From Hungatella sp. UBA4396 (lineage in GTDB: Bacteria > Bacillota > Clostridia > Lachnospirales > Lachnospiraceae), in assembly GCA_002389905.1 (NCBI GenBank), contig DGRE01000027.1, positions 1 through 64,000 on the forward strand: a stretch of 64,000 bases of DNA, written 5' to 3'. Position 1 is the first letter of the stretch, and each line of letters begins with the position of its first letter. The notes beneath the pieces were generated by a model that worked only from the letters and a program-made list of their open reading frames with translations, was not told the origin of the DNA and searched no databases. The translations under genes were made by a program, and so were the position numbers. Shown piece by piece: positions 43,867-52,626 of the stretch.

Positions 43867-46143
43867 CTATTGCTGTTCCTCTGCTTCCTTTTTTAAATAA
43901 TATTGTTCAAATTCTTTCGATGCCTGGACCGATACCTGGCTGTGCTCTCCCTTTACATCTACTGCTGCCAGAAGGTTTCCCTTCTCATAGCACACCGGAA
44001 CCAGCTTTCCCCATTCAATCAAGTCTTTTACCAGGGTGTAGGAACGCAGGTCCTCCCCTGTATAGCCTGCCTGGACATAGACGTAATCAGTTTTCGCATA
44101 ATCCATGAACTCCACAAAATAATCCATTTTCTTGACCAGAACCACATTTCCCCATACTCCTGTAATATCATCATATGACTGAGCGCTGCAGGGGAAAGAC
44201 AATACCTGGGGATGATCTCCTACGGCGATGAGCCGTGTCCGGGGATCAGAGGCCAGAATATCCCAAATCCTTTCATTTCCTTTGAAAGCCATGTCCTGTC
44301 TGGCCGCTTCCTGGTGGTTATAATACCCTTTATGACGGAAGGAGGGAGGAGAAAATCCAACGCTCCAGCTCCAATTTGTCATAGAAGTGACGAACAGGGA
44401 AAAGAGGAAAATTCCGGTTCCGGCTCCAACCGCCGCCTTCCATACCGCTTTCTCTCCTGTGTCTGAAGCGGTTTTCAGTACATAGACCGCTGTAAGCACA
44501 TAAAAAAGCATAAAGTAATTTCCATCTACCTGATTAAGCATGACCAGACTCACAAGGTTCACCAGCAGAAATGGGATATACACCATTGCCAGCAGGACGG
44601 ATAGGTTCCGGTTATTGGTTCTATCCACATCTTTGCCGTAAAAACGGCTGATAATCCACAAAAGGAACAGGAAATACAGCACAAATCCACCCCAGGCCAG
44701 AATTACATGGTCCATATCCCTGCCTGCGGGGGAAAGGAAGAAACCATAAATTCGTTTTGCCAGGTGGAGGGCTTGATCTTTTATGGACCCGGTTGGAGCA
44801 GAATTAGGTATGGTATTGACTTCAAAGGGGTATTTCATCTGGAATCCAAGCTTTGTCAGCAGGGAGGAAAATACGGAAGTAAGGGGCAGACCTGTAATCA
44901 CTATGGTTCTTGCCCATATTCCTGCCAGTGCCAATACCGAAGCGGCCAGAACTGCCAGGGAGCCTGTGTTTTGGGTTCTTGATTTCAGCTGAGGAAGGAA
45001 GCCCTTTCCGAGAATATATAGAAGGGTCATTCCAAAAACAGCGGTGGAAAAGACCAGGGCTGTGGGTTTTAAGGTCAGACTGAGCAAAAAGGCAGAAATT
45101 CCATAACACAAATATCGCCAGGACCGGGGGCCTGCTTTGATGTAGTAAAGAAGATAGTAAATCATAATCTCCTGGATGAGAAGAGTCATCACATCACTTT
45201 TAGCAGTCACCGCCATGTTCATGATTCCAGGGGTTGCGGAAAGCAAGGCTGCCAGAAAAACTGACCGTTCCCGGTCTATATAAAGCCGCCCTATCCGAAA
45301 GCCCATATAGAGGACACCTACTGCCAGCCACAGGTTGACGGAGGTTAAAAAGCTGTAGGATGGAAGCAGGGATAATGGCAGGTTCAGGACTTCAAAGCCT
45401 TTGGAATAGGTATAGACAATCCCAATTGTTCCCATGTTTTCGTAGATTCCACGGCCATTATTCAGGACGTATCCTGATCTGACACCGTACCACAGGCTAT
45501 CGTAATCCACAGAGATATTAAGCCGGCCGGCTTGAAGGCATATCATCGCCATGACAAAAGCCAGAAGAATAATTTCCTTGTGATTCCAGGGGTGCTTTTC
45601 CGCCTCTACCGCTTCCTGCGGTTGATTTCTGCTGGAATGAAGTTTCCAGGCAATCATTACTGCTGCCCCGCTGATTAAGACAAATCCGGTCAGGTAGGGA
45701 ATGCTTCCAATGCCCAAAGCGGACATGAGGCAGAAAACAGCAATGAGAAAGGCGGAGCCTGTGAGAAAATCGGCATCTATTCCGTCTTCTTCCGGAAGCT
45801 TCCACAAAACAGTTCTTAAAAACCTGCCTGCAAATACGAGATAAGCCATATACAGGCCGGAAACCAGAACCGGAAAGAAAACCTGATGGGCCCATAAAAA
45901 GATTGACAGGAGAAGGGTTGCTGCCCCTATTCTCTGCCGCCTTCCGGGAATCAGGAGGCCAAAAGCACAGAAGGCAGCCAACAGTCCTGCTGTCTCTGCC
46001 AACATGGTTCTATATTCATTCTGGTTCATGATCCACTGGAAGGTCTCCTGATGGAGGAGACCTTTCAGAGAATGCAGGATTCCTGCTGCAAAAACCAGCA
46101 AAAACAGCCAAATCCCATATCTCCCCTTTTGTGCTTGCTTCAT
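43867..46143 (-). CDS. Large multipass GT-C-like glycosyltransferase
   Basis: The 758-residue protein has about 13 membrane helices and a C-terminal extracytoplasmic part (about 600-758). The first large loop holds NISVDYDSLWYGVRSGYVLN, resembling the acidic catalytic loop of GT39/ArnT-like enzymes. It may transfer a sugar from a polyprenyl-phosphate donor, plausibly made by the 42912 enzyme two bases away. CGGAGG precedes the start. Acceptor unknown; an exact family is not claimed. Confidence 0.6.
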   Translation of the reverse strand: MKQAQKGRYGIWLFLLVFAAGILHSLKGLLHQETFQWIMNQNEYRTMLAETAGLLAAFCAFGLLIPGRRQRIGAATLLLSIFLWAHQVFFPVLVSGLYMAYLVFAGRFLRTVLWKLPEEDGIDADFLTGSAFLIAVFCLMSALGIGSIPYLTGFVLISGAAVMIAWKLHSSRNQPQEAVEAEKHPWNHKEIILLAFVMAMICLQAGRLNISVDYDSLWYGVRSGYVLNNGRGIYENMGTIGIVYTYSKGFEVLNLPLSLLPSYSFLTSVNLWLAVGVLYMGFRIGRLYIDRERSVFLAALLSATPGIMNMAVTAKSDVMTLLIQEIMIYYLLYYIKAGPRSWRYLCYGISAFLLSLTLKPTALVFSTAVFGMTLLYILGKGFLPQLKSRTQNTGSLAVLAASVLALAGIWARTIVITGLPLTSVFSSLLTKLGFQMKYPFEVNTIPNSAPTGSIKDQALHLAKRIYGFFLSPAGRDMDHVILAWGGFVLYFLFLLWIISRFYGKDVDRTNNRNLSVLLAMVYIPFLLVNLVSLVMLNQVDGNYFMLFYVLTAVYVLKTASDTGEKAVWKAAVGAGTGIFLFSLFVTSMTNWSWSVGFSPPSFRHKGYYNHQEAARQDMAFKGNERIWDILASDPRTRLIAVGDHPQVLSFPCSAQSYDDITGVWGNVVLVKKMDYFVEFMDYAKTDYVYVQAGYTGEDLRSYTLVKDLIEWGKLVPVCYEKGNLLAAVDVKGEHSQVSVQASKEFEQYYLKKEAEEQQ

Positions 46144-46158
46144 AAAAACCTCCGGATG

Positions 46159-47544
46159 TCATTTTTCCTTTGTAAAATCACTTCGGAAAATACTGTATCC
46201 ATTTTCTTTTAATATTGTCAAAGCGCTCCTCACCTTGGCACCGCTGTCCGGTCTGGAAGGGCGGTATTCAAAGCTACCCTTCAGCTGCTCGTCTGTGTAT
46301 TGTTCAAAATTCAGGGCTATTTCTGCCCGTCTTTCAAAGCTGTCCTTGCGGTAAGGCGCCTTTTTTATTTCCTCATAGGTGGTGTAACCATTTCCCGCCA
46401 GGAACAGCACACAGGCTCCAACAGCGGCCAGCCGCACTGCAAGCCTGCTTTTTATCCTTTTCTTCTTCATCAAAAGGGCAAAGGTGAGCAGGATTCCCAC
46501 TATTCCGGTCTGGAACTGAAGGGCATACCGGGAGCTGATTCCATAATTCTCCTGAAGGAATATCCATCTGGAAACCATAATGAGCACATGGTTCATTCCT
46601 CCTGATGCCATGAGCATAAGAGGAAGGATAGAGTCTTTATAGAGCTTGTATTTCATATAAAGCCACAAGGCCAGAAGATACAGAGCCATCACAAGAAGAC
46701 CGAGAATTAGAAATGGGGCGTTGCTGGAAAAAATATTCTCTGCCGCTTCTCCGCCTATGACCATGGAAGAAAAAGATTTCACCAGAAAACGGACGAAGAA
46801 ACCAGGTGTATCTATTAGCTGAGTGAGCAGGGATACCTCTGCCGGAGCGGCGTGATCCTCTATTGCATAGGAATTGCTCCACATATACAGTAGAAATGGC
46901 ACCAGCGCACTGAAACCATAAATGCCGTACTTTGTCCTTTCTCCCTTCTTTGCCAGGAAAAACAGGAAACCGCAGGCCAGAACCACAGTTGCTGAATATA
47001 CGGCGCAGTAAGGGCCTGCCACCAAAAGGGTGGTAAAAAAGGGGAGAAGGATCAGCTTTATCTGATCACGGGGCCACTCCTCTTCATTCCAGCTTCGGTC
47101 CAAGAGTTCATAATGGTAGTAAAAGCAGACAAAGGACAGAAAGTGTGCCCAGCCGCTTCCGTTGGTCAGCATTTCCCATTTGTTGAGGCTGAAAACCACT
47201 GCCGTTAAGACAATAGTCCAGATGAGAGAAAGCCTTTTTCTAAGGCAGTATTTCGTCAGAACCATCCCGGAAAGTCCCAGGGCCAAAACTCCCAGCACCC
47301 GGTCAAACATGGTAGAATAGCTGAAAAGAGCCACATTGATAATTCTTCCCAGGTAATTGACGGGAATTCTCGTAAAGATGTCAGGCACAAAAAATTTGGC
47401 AGGATTCCATACGTCAGGCAGATAACTGTTTACCAGACGTACGTAATCGGTGTAGATTCCCTCGCTGGTAGATGCAAAAATATACCAGAGACAGAAAAAC
47501 GTTCCTAAAACAGGAAATAAGTAATACAAGTAACTGCGTTTCAT
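46159..47544 (-). CDS. Multipass membrane protein, probable GT-C type
   Basis: The 461-residue protein has about 11 hydrophobic helices. An N-terminal external loop contains SEGIYTDYVRLVNSYLPDVW, with an acidic residue early in the loop as in GT-C enzymes. No family signature is certain. It lies 15 bp after the 47562 gene and before the 43867 gene, so three large membrane proteins are encoded in a row. GGGAGGAATTT is the ribosome site. Confidence 0.55.
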   Translation of the reverse strand: MKRSYLYYLFPVLGTFFCLWYIFASTSEGIYTDYVRLVNSYLPDVWNPAKFFVPDIFTRIPVNYLGRIINVALFSYSTMFDRVLGVLALGLSGMVLTKYCLRKRLSLIWTIVLTAVVFSLNKWEMLTNGSGWAHFLSFVCFYYHYELLDRSWNEEEWPRDQIKLILLPFFTTLLVAGPYCAVYSATVVLACGFLFFLAKKGERTKYGIYGFSALVPFLLYMWSNSYAIEDHAAPAEVSLLTQLIDTPGFFVRFLVKSFSSMVIGGEAAENIFSSNAPFLILGLLVMALYLLALWLYMKYKLYKDSILPLMLMASGGMNHVLIMVSRWIFLQENYGISSRYALQFQTGIVGILLTFALLMKKKRIKSRLAVRLAAVGACVLFLAGNGYTTYEEIKKAPYRKDSFERRAEIALNFEQYTDEQLKGSFEYRPSRPDSGAKVRSALTILKENGYSIFRSDFTKEK

Positions 47545-47561
47545 AAATTCCTCCCTGCCGC

Positions 47562-49370
47562 TTAATCTGCGGTTATTTCAGCAACCACAGCAAGGTGCTT
47601 TTCTCCTCTTTGTTCTGATGCACTTTCATAATAAAAGTTGCATTCAAAGTCCAGTTCCTTGATCTGGGAAGGCTCTCCGGTGATCTCAGCGGTCACAGTG
47701 GGGGCGACCATGGGGATGATCTGCTTTTCTTTTCCATTTATGGTCACAGTGATGGTTTCCAAGCCTGTAATAGTTCCGGGATAATAGAATTTCAGACCGA
47801 TCTTCCCTTCTTTTCCCGTCATGACCCGGATTCTGGCGCTTTCATCCAGCCAGCCGTCGTCATAGCAGCCATATACCGGCTCTAATTTGATCCGTTTTAC
47901 AAAATCCGTTATATCCTGGAACCGGTTATGGGCCGGCTCCTCTCTCAAAATAAGCATGTTGGGCTTCACCAGTCCGATGTCGTGAATGGAATCAATGAAG
48001 TAGACCTCTGTACCTTCTGCCTTTCGTTTCTTATCAAAGGTTTTAAAGAAGGTCTGGGCTGTAAAATCGCTCATTTCATAGGAATTTCCGATCATATAAA
48101 TCTTTTTTCCAAATATGCCCTCCTGATACTTCCCATAGGTTTCTTCTGCAAGGGAATTATACCGGAGCTGATTGGGCCAGTAATACAGGTTTTCGTATTT
48201 TTCCCGGTAAAAGCTTTCAACCGGAAGCATGATAAGTCCGTAAATCAGGAACAGGCCGCAGTAAAGAAGGGGCCAGGAAATGCGGACTCCCGTTTCCTGT
48301 TTGGGGGCTGCGATCCCGCACATATAGGCGGCCAGAAGCCACGCCCCTGTCATGGATACATAGATCCATCTGGTTTCCACCCGGATGGTGACACTGGAGG
48401 AGCCGATGCACAAAGCGATGAACAGCAAAAACAGACCGATAACGGGAAGGCGTTTTTTTAATGCTTCCTTCTCTTTTAAAAGCCTGACCAGGAAAATCAC
48501 GGTCATTGCAAGCAGAAACAGGTCTGAAGCTATGACAAAAACCCGGACCCAGGCAGGGGAAGCACCCCAGCTTAAACCGCTTAAATGATCGGGGCCTGCA
48601 TTGATTCCAAAGATATAAAGCACCTGGCTGAAGGCATAACGGAAGGTATCCGAAATTCCGAAGGTATCCGCTACATTGGTCCCTCCGGTTCCTGCAGGGG
48701 ATATGGTTCCGATGGTGAAAAGGCGGATAGCCTGGACAGCCAGAAATGCGGCAGTCACATGAAGCCAGGGCTGTCTGCGCTTTTCCTTTTTCATGAGAAA
48801 GGCTCCGTAAAACAAAACCAGCAGTGCCATATACCGTTCGTGGATGAAGCAGACGGAAAAATACAGAACCGATGCCCAGGGCAAAAGCCTCTTTGTCTCT
48901 TCTCCCGACATATAGCGGTAGAGACAGTAAAGGATTCCTATGGCAGCCCATAAGGCCAGGCTTTCCATAAGGCCGTAGACCTGGCTGATCTGGTAGTAGG
49001 ACATTCTGGAAAGCAGATATAAAATACCGCACAAAAATCCCACCGGCCACCGGTCTGACAAACGCTTTCCAAAACGGTAAACCGTGTAGGCGATGCAGGT
49101 GTTGAGCAAAATATTAATGGGGACGAACCAGCCGATTCGGCTTCCGGTTACCATAAGCTCCAGCCAGGCTGCCAGATAGTAAACAAAGCGGAATCTGGTG
49201 CTTCCCAGGGGGAATACGAACTGGGCAAAGGACTGCTCTCCGTAGCAAGACCACAGGTAAAGGTCGTCCATATAAAGTCCTTTGATTTCAATTCCCCTGT
49301 TTATGAAAAAAGCGAAGACCAGCAAAAGTGCGGCGGCAATCAGCTCATTTTTCCATTGTTTTTCTCCCAT
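47562..49370 (-). CDS. Multipass GT-C-like protein with soluble C-terminal domain
   Basis: The 602-residue protein has about 11 membrane helices (10-400). The first loop holds GLYMDDLYLWSCYGEQSFAQ, an MDD motif typical of GT-C transferases. A C-terminal domain outside the membrane (about 440-602) ends in a beta-rich segment (GLKFYYPGTITGLETITVTI) that may bind carbohydrate. Start taken at 49370 (AAGGAGATCAGAGAG). It follows gmhA, linking it to the heptose pathway, but a heptosyl role is only a guess. Confidence 0.6.
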   Translation of the reverse strand: MGEKQWKNELIAAALLLVFAFFINRGIEIKGLYMDDLYLWSCYGEQSFAQFVFPLGSTRFRFVYYLAAWLELMVTGSRIGWFVPINILLNTCIAYTVYRFGKRLSDRWPVGFLCGILYLLSRMSYYQISQVYGLMESLALWAAIGILYCLYRYMSGEETKRLLPWASVLYFSVCFIHERYMALLVLFYGAFLMKKEKRRQPWLHVTAAFLAVQAIRLFTIGTISPAGTGGTNVADTFGISDTFRYAFSQVLYIFGINAGPDHLSGLSWGASPAWVRVFVIASDLFLLAMTVIFLVRLLKEKEALKKRLPVIGLFLLFIALCIGSSSVTIRVETRWIYVSMTGAWLLAAYMCGIAAPKQETGVRISWPLLYCGLFLIYGLIMLPVESFYREKYENLYYWPNQLRYNSLAEETYGKYQEGIFGKKIYMIGNSYEMSDFTAQTFFKTFDKKRKAEGTEVYFIDSIHDIGLVKPNMLILREEPAHNRFQDITDFVKRIKLEPVYGCYDDGWLDESARIRVMTGKEGKIGLKFYYPGTITGLETITVTINGKEKQIIPMVAPTVTAEITGEPSQIKELDFECNFYYESASEQRGEKHLAVVAEITAD

Positions 49371-49406
49371 CTCTCTCTGATCTCCTTTCCCGGGGTGGTC
49401 CATTTC

Positions 49407-50042
49407 TTAGAAAAAGCGTTCTTCCAGCATCAGGCACAAGGTATGGTAGACAGGGAGGTGAAGCTCCTGTATCTTAAACACCTCTGTTTCCGGAACACTG
49501 ATGGTCACGTCTGCTGCTGCTTTTAAAAACCCTCCCTTTTGACCGGTCAGGCCGATGGTCTTCATGCCAAGAGCTTTTGCTGCTGCCACGGCATACATGA
49601 CATTTTTAGAATTTCCGGAGGTGGAAATACCTAAAAATACATCCCCCTTTTTCCCGTATCCATAGGTCTGCTGGGCATAAATCAGATTTCCGTCTACATC
49701 GTTTAAATATGCGGTGGAAAGACCCGGATGGTTGCTCAGGGAAATAGCCGGCAGTCCGCCCTGAAGCTTCTGGGCTAACTCCTCTCCCCTCTCCGGATCG
49801 GCCTCATAAAGAGCCTTTGCAAATTCCTCCGAAACCTGGCGGCGCTTTACAAAGCCTTTCATCAGCTCTCCTACGATATGTTCCGCATCGGCGCAGCTTC
49901 CTCCATTTCCGGCCACCAAAAGCTTTCCGCCGTTTTCATAGCATTGTTCCAAAATTTCATAGGCTGCCCGTAACTGGGGCTTTACTTCCTCCAATATGGG
50001 ATAACGGTCCGCTAATTCATCTAAGTATTTCATAGGATCCAT
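49407..50042 (-). CDS. gmhA: Sedoheptulose-7-phosphate isomerase
   Basis: The 211-residue SIS-domain enzyme has LLVAGNGGSCADAEHIVGEL, MKGFVKRR, FLGISTSGNSKNVMYAV and the helical end IQELHLPVYHTLCLMLEERFF, close to GmhA. It makes D-glycero-D-manno-heptose 7-phosphate from sedoheptulose 7-phosphate. AAGGAGAGTG precedes the ATG. It belongs to a four-gene set with gmhB, hddA and hddC, all needed for GDP-heptose. Confidence 0.93.
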   Translation of the reverse strand: MDPMKYLDELADRYPILEEVKPQLRAAYEILEQCYENGGKLLVAGNGGSCADAEHIVGELMKGFVKRRQVSEEFAKALYEADPERGEELAQKLQGGLPAISLSNHPGLSTAYLNDVDGNLIYAQQTYGYGKKGDVFLGISTSGNSKNVMYAVAAAKALGMKTIGLTGQKGGFLKAAADVTISVPETEVFKIQELHLPVYHTLCLMLEERFF

Positions 50043-50046
50043 TTTT

Positions 50047-50625
50047 TCACTCTCCTTCTCTCGTCAGTATCCAGTCCACCGCCTCTTTCATAGTGGGGGC
50101 ATAGGCATCCAAGGATTCTTTTTTCTCTTCCCCGGTCATGGCTTCATATAGTTCCCTGCCGTATCCGGTTCCCACTAAAATTCCCTTTACTCCATAACGC
50201 CTTCCGGCTTTTGTATCCAGAATTTTGTCACCGATCATGTAAGAATGAGCCTTATCCACTTGAAAAAATGCTTCAGCCATTTCAAACATTCCTGTTTCCG
50301 GCTTCCGGCAATGGCATTCTTTTTTATATTCGCCGATTCCGTGGACCGGATGATGGGGACAGTAGAAAAAGCGGTCAATTTCCGCACCTTTTTCAGAAAG
50401 AAGGCTGTTTAAGTATTGATGAAGGGATACGACATCCTCTTCTTTATAATACCCTCTTGCCACACCTGCCTGATTGGTCACCACCACCAGCTTAAAGTTG
50501 TGATCCTTAAGCCTTTTTAATTCCTCCGCCACATCTGGAAGAAGGACCAGGTCTGAATGGCGGTATAAGTATTCCACTTCCTCATTGATGGTGCCGTCCC
50601 GGTCTAAAAATACGATTTTATCCAT
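50047..50625 (-). CDS. gmhB: Heptose 1,7-bisphosphate 7-phosphatase
   Basis: The 192-residue HAD phosphatase has IVFLDRDGTINEE (nucleophile and acid Asp), VVVTNQAGVARGYY, a Cys/His zinc site FFYCPHHP plus ECHCRKPETGMF, and MIGDKILDTKAG. This is the GmhB pattern. It removes the C7 phosphate to give heptose 1-phosphate. The true start is probably the ATG at 50625; the longer frame to 50790 overlaps hddA by about 100 bases and has no better ribosome site. Confidence 0.92.
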   Translation of the reverse strand: MDKIVFLDRDGTINEEVEYLYRHSDLVLLPDVAEELKRLKDHNFKLVVVTNQAGVARGYYKEEDVVSLHQYLNSLLSEKGAEIDRFFYCPHHPVHGIGEYKKECHCRKPETGMFEMAEAFFQVDKAHSYMIGDKILDTKAGRRYGVKGILVGTGYGRELYEAMTGEEKKESLDAYAPTMKEAVDWILTREGE

Positions 50626-50686
50626 GTTTTTCACTTTCTTGCCCTGAATTTTGGGCATAAAGATATGCCCGGAGGGCGCTTCCTCT

Positions 50687-51757
50687 TTATAATTGAAAGC
50701 GGTATTCTCCGTCCGGAATGGCAACCTTGATCTCCTGGTAATCCCACCGTTTTTCATCGGTGATCCATGCCTGGGCTCCACGCAGTTCAAAGTTCCAGTC
50801 TGTCAATTGGCCGCCTGCAGCTTCCAGACGGGCCGCTACTTTATGGCGCACGTTATAAGGGCAGTAGATCAGAAGGTATCCGCCTCCTCCGGCTCCTAAA
50901 AGCTTGCCTCCCAAGGCTCCTGCTTTCAGCGCCTCTTCGTAAAGCTCATCGATCTGGGGAGTGGTAATCTTGCTGCTCATTCGCTTTTTGCTCTTCCAGC
51001 CGTAATCCAAAAGCTTTCCAAAACCGTATAGGTTTCCTCTTAAAAGTTCATCTTTCATGGCATAGGCCAGGGCCTTTACCTCGCACATGGCATCAAAGGG
51101 ATCTTTCTTTTCGTAATTTTTCACCTGGTCCTTGATGATGTTGGCGGAAACGTGGATGTTTCCGGTGTAGCAGAGCAGCAAGTTGTATTGCAGCTCGTGA
51201 ATGATCTCTTTTTTGATCCGGAGGGGATTGACTACCACATTATTGCGTCCGTGGAATTCGATGAAATTAAAGCCTCCGAAGGTTGCGGCATACTGGTCCT
51301 GGTATCCGCCGTCGATCTTTAAATCCTCCCGCTCCACCTTATAGGCCAAATCTGCCATGGCGTAGGCGTCCAGCTCTATACCCTTCCATTTTGCCATGGC
51401 TGTCAAAAGAGCCACCATAACTGTGGAAGAGGTTCCAAGACCCGATCCCGGAGGTGCGTCGCATTGTAAATATACCTCGCAGCCCTGTTTGATGTCCATG
51501 GCCTTTAAGGCTGCTGTCACCAGATCCAGGCGTCCGTCGTATACATAATTTTCTTTTGTATTGTATTTGACTGTCATATCAAAGTCTAAGGAGTGGACGG
51601 TGATATGGTCATCTTCACGGGGAACGATGGAGCAATAAGCGTATTTATTGATGGTGCTGCCGATAATCGCTCCTCCCTGCTGGTTGCAGAAAGGGGCCAC
51701 ATCCGTACCGCCGCCTCCAAAGCTCACTCTTAGAGGTGCACGTCCTCTGATTATCAT
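50687..51757 (-). CDS. hddA: D-glycero-alpha-D-manno-heptose-7-phosphate kinase
   Basis: The 356-residue GHMP kinase starts MIIRGRAPLRVSFGGGGTDV. It has the ATP loop PPGSGLGTSSTVMVALL and the C-terminal GKLLGAGGGGYLLIY, as in HddA. It phosphorylates the heptose 7-phosphate at C1 with alpha configuration. It overlaps hddC by four bases (ATGA), showing translational coupling. Fucokinase-like GHMP enzymes are similar, but the neighbours fix the heptose call. Confidence 0.92.
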   Translation of the reverse strand: MIIRGRAPLRVSFGGGGTDVAPFCNQQGGAIIGSTINKYAYCSIVPREDDHITVHSLDFDMTVKYNTKENYVYDGRLDLVTAALKAMDIKQGCEVYLQCDAPPGSGLGTSSTVMVALLTAMAKWKGIELDAYAMADLAYKVEREDLKIDGGYQDQYAATFGGFNFIEFHGRNNVVVNPLRIKKEIIHELQYNLLLCYTGNIHVSANIIKDQVKNYEKKDPFDAMCEVKALAYAMKDELLRGNLYGFGKLLDYGWKSKKRMSSKITTPQIDELYEEALKAGALGGKLLGAGGGGYLLIYCPYNVRHKVAARLEAAGGQLTDWNFELRGAQAWITDEKRWDYQEIKVAIPDGEYRFQL

Positions 51758-52461
51758 ATGACTACCCTTCCTTTCTCCACATCTTCTATAAACCGGTAAT
51801 AATCTTCCGGGACTCCGATATCAATAAAGTATCCGTCATTGACAAAGCCGCCAAGTTTTTTTCCTTCCAAAAGCCATTTGGGGATCATGTCGTGTTCCAA
51901 GGATACCTTTCCTTCGGGGATGTCCTCCAGCAAAGCACGGTTCATTAAGTAAACGCCTCCGTTGATGGTTCCTCTCCGCGTTTCTTCTGTCTTTTCATCA
52001 AATGAGGTGAGCCAGCCGTTTTCCAGGACTGCCTGTCCGTACCGGGACACATCCTCTACCTCCCGAAGCACCAGGGCCATGTCAAGGTCACGCTCCTGAC
52101 TTAAGGCGGTGAGCCTGCTATAATCAAGCTGGTAAAAAGTATCTGCATTCAGCACCAGGAAACGTTCTGATGTCACCTGGCGTCCTGCGTTCTTAATGGC
52201 TCCTGCCGTTCCCAGAAGTTCTTCTTCATAAGCATAGGAAACCTGGATTCCCCAGGTCGATCCGTCTTTAAAATATTCTTCCACCATGGAGCCTTTATAC
52301 CCCACTGCAAAGATCACGTGAGTCACTCCATGATTGATTAATTCCATGATTACATATTCCATAAAGGGTTTGTCCTGAATCAGCGCCATTGGCTTTGGCC
52401 TGTCGCTTACCACGGAACGAAGCCTGGTTCCAAGGCCGCCTGCCAGTAAAACTGCCTGCAT
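51754..52461 (-). CDS. hddC: D-glycero-alpha-D-manno-heptose 1-phosphate guanylyltransferase
   Basis: The 235-residue nucleotidyltransferase starts MQAVLLAGGLGTRLRSVVSD. It has RPKPMALIQDKPFMEYVI, ELLGTAGAIKNA, VLNADTFYQLD and the C-terminal DIGVPEDYYRF. The hddA-gmhB-gmhA context assigns it as HddC, which makes the GDP-heptose. I start at 52461 after GGGAGGACACAGAAT; the longer frame to 52500 has no comparable site. It is the first gene of the heptose set. Confidence 0.9.
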   Translation of the reverse strand: MQAVLLAGGLGTRLRSVVSDRPKPMALIQDKPFMEYVIMELINHGVTHVIFAVGYKGSMVEEYFKDGSTWGIQVSYAYEEELLGTAGAIKNAGRQVTSERFLVLNADTFYQLDYSRLTALSQERDLDMALVLREVEDVSRYGQAVLENGWLTSFDEKTEETRRGTINGGVYLMNRALLEDIPEGKVSLEHDMIPKWLLEGKKLGGFVNDGYFIDIGVPEDYYRFIEDVEKGRVVI

Positions 52462-52589
52462 ATTCTGTGTCCTCCCGGTTCTGTCTTTCCTGCCCGCCAT
52501 GGGCAGACTTTGTCGATAAATAATCTAAACGTCATTATTATATCATATACCCTTTGGAATAATCCACTATATTCGGCATAAATCGGAAA

Positions 52590-52620
52590 GGCAGGGAGCC
52601 ATTTTTTCTGACTTCCTGCC
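52590..52620 (-). terminator. Hairpin after the large glycosyltransferase gene
   Basis: GGCAGGGAGCCA (52590-52601) and TGACTTCCTGCC (52609-52620) pair with two mismatches just past the stop at 52627. The T tract is short, so some transcription may continue into hddC. Confidence 0.45.
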
Positions 52621-52626
52621 TAAATC

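Noticed and set aside
44212..49050. Long open frames opposite or beside the GT-C-like genes
   Set aside because: They are in other frames of strongly coding G+C-richer genes, lack ribosome sites and family motifs, and read as low-complexity Cys/Pro/Arg sequence.
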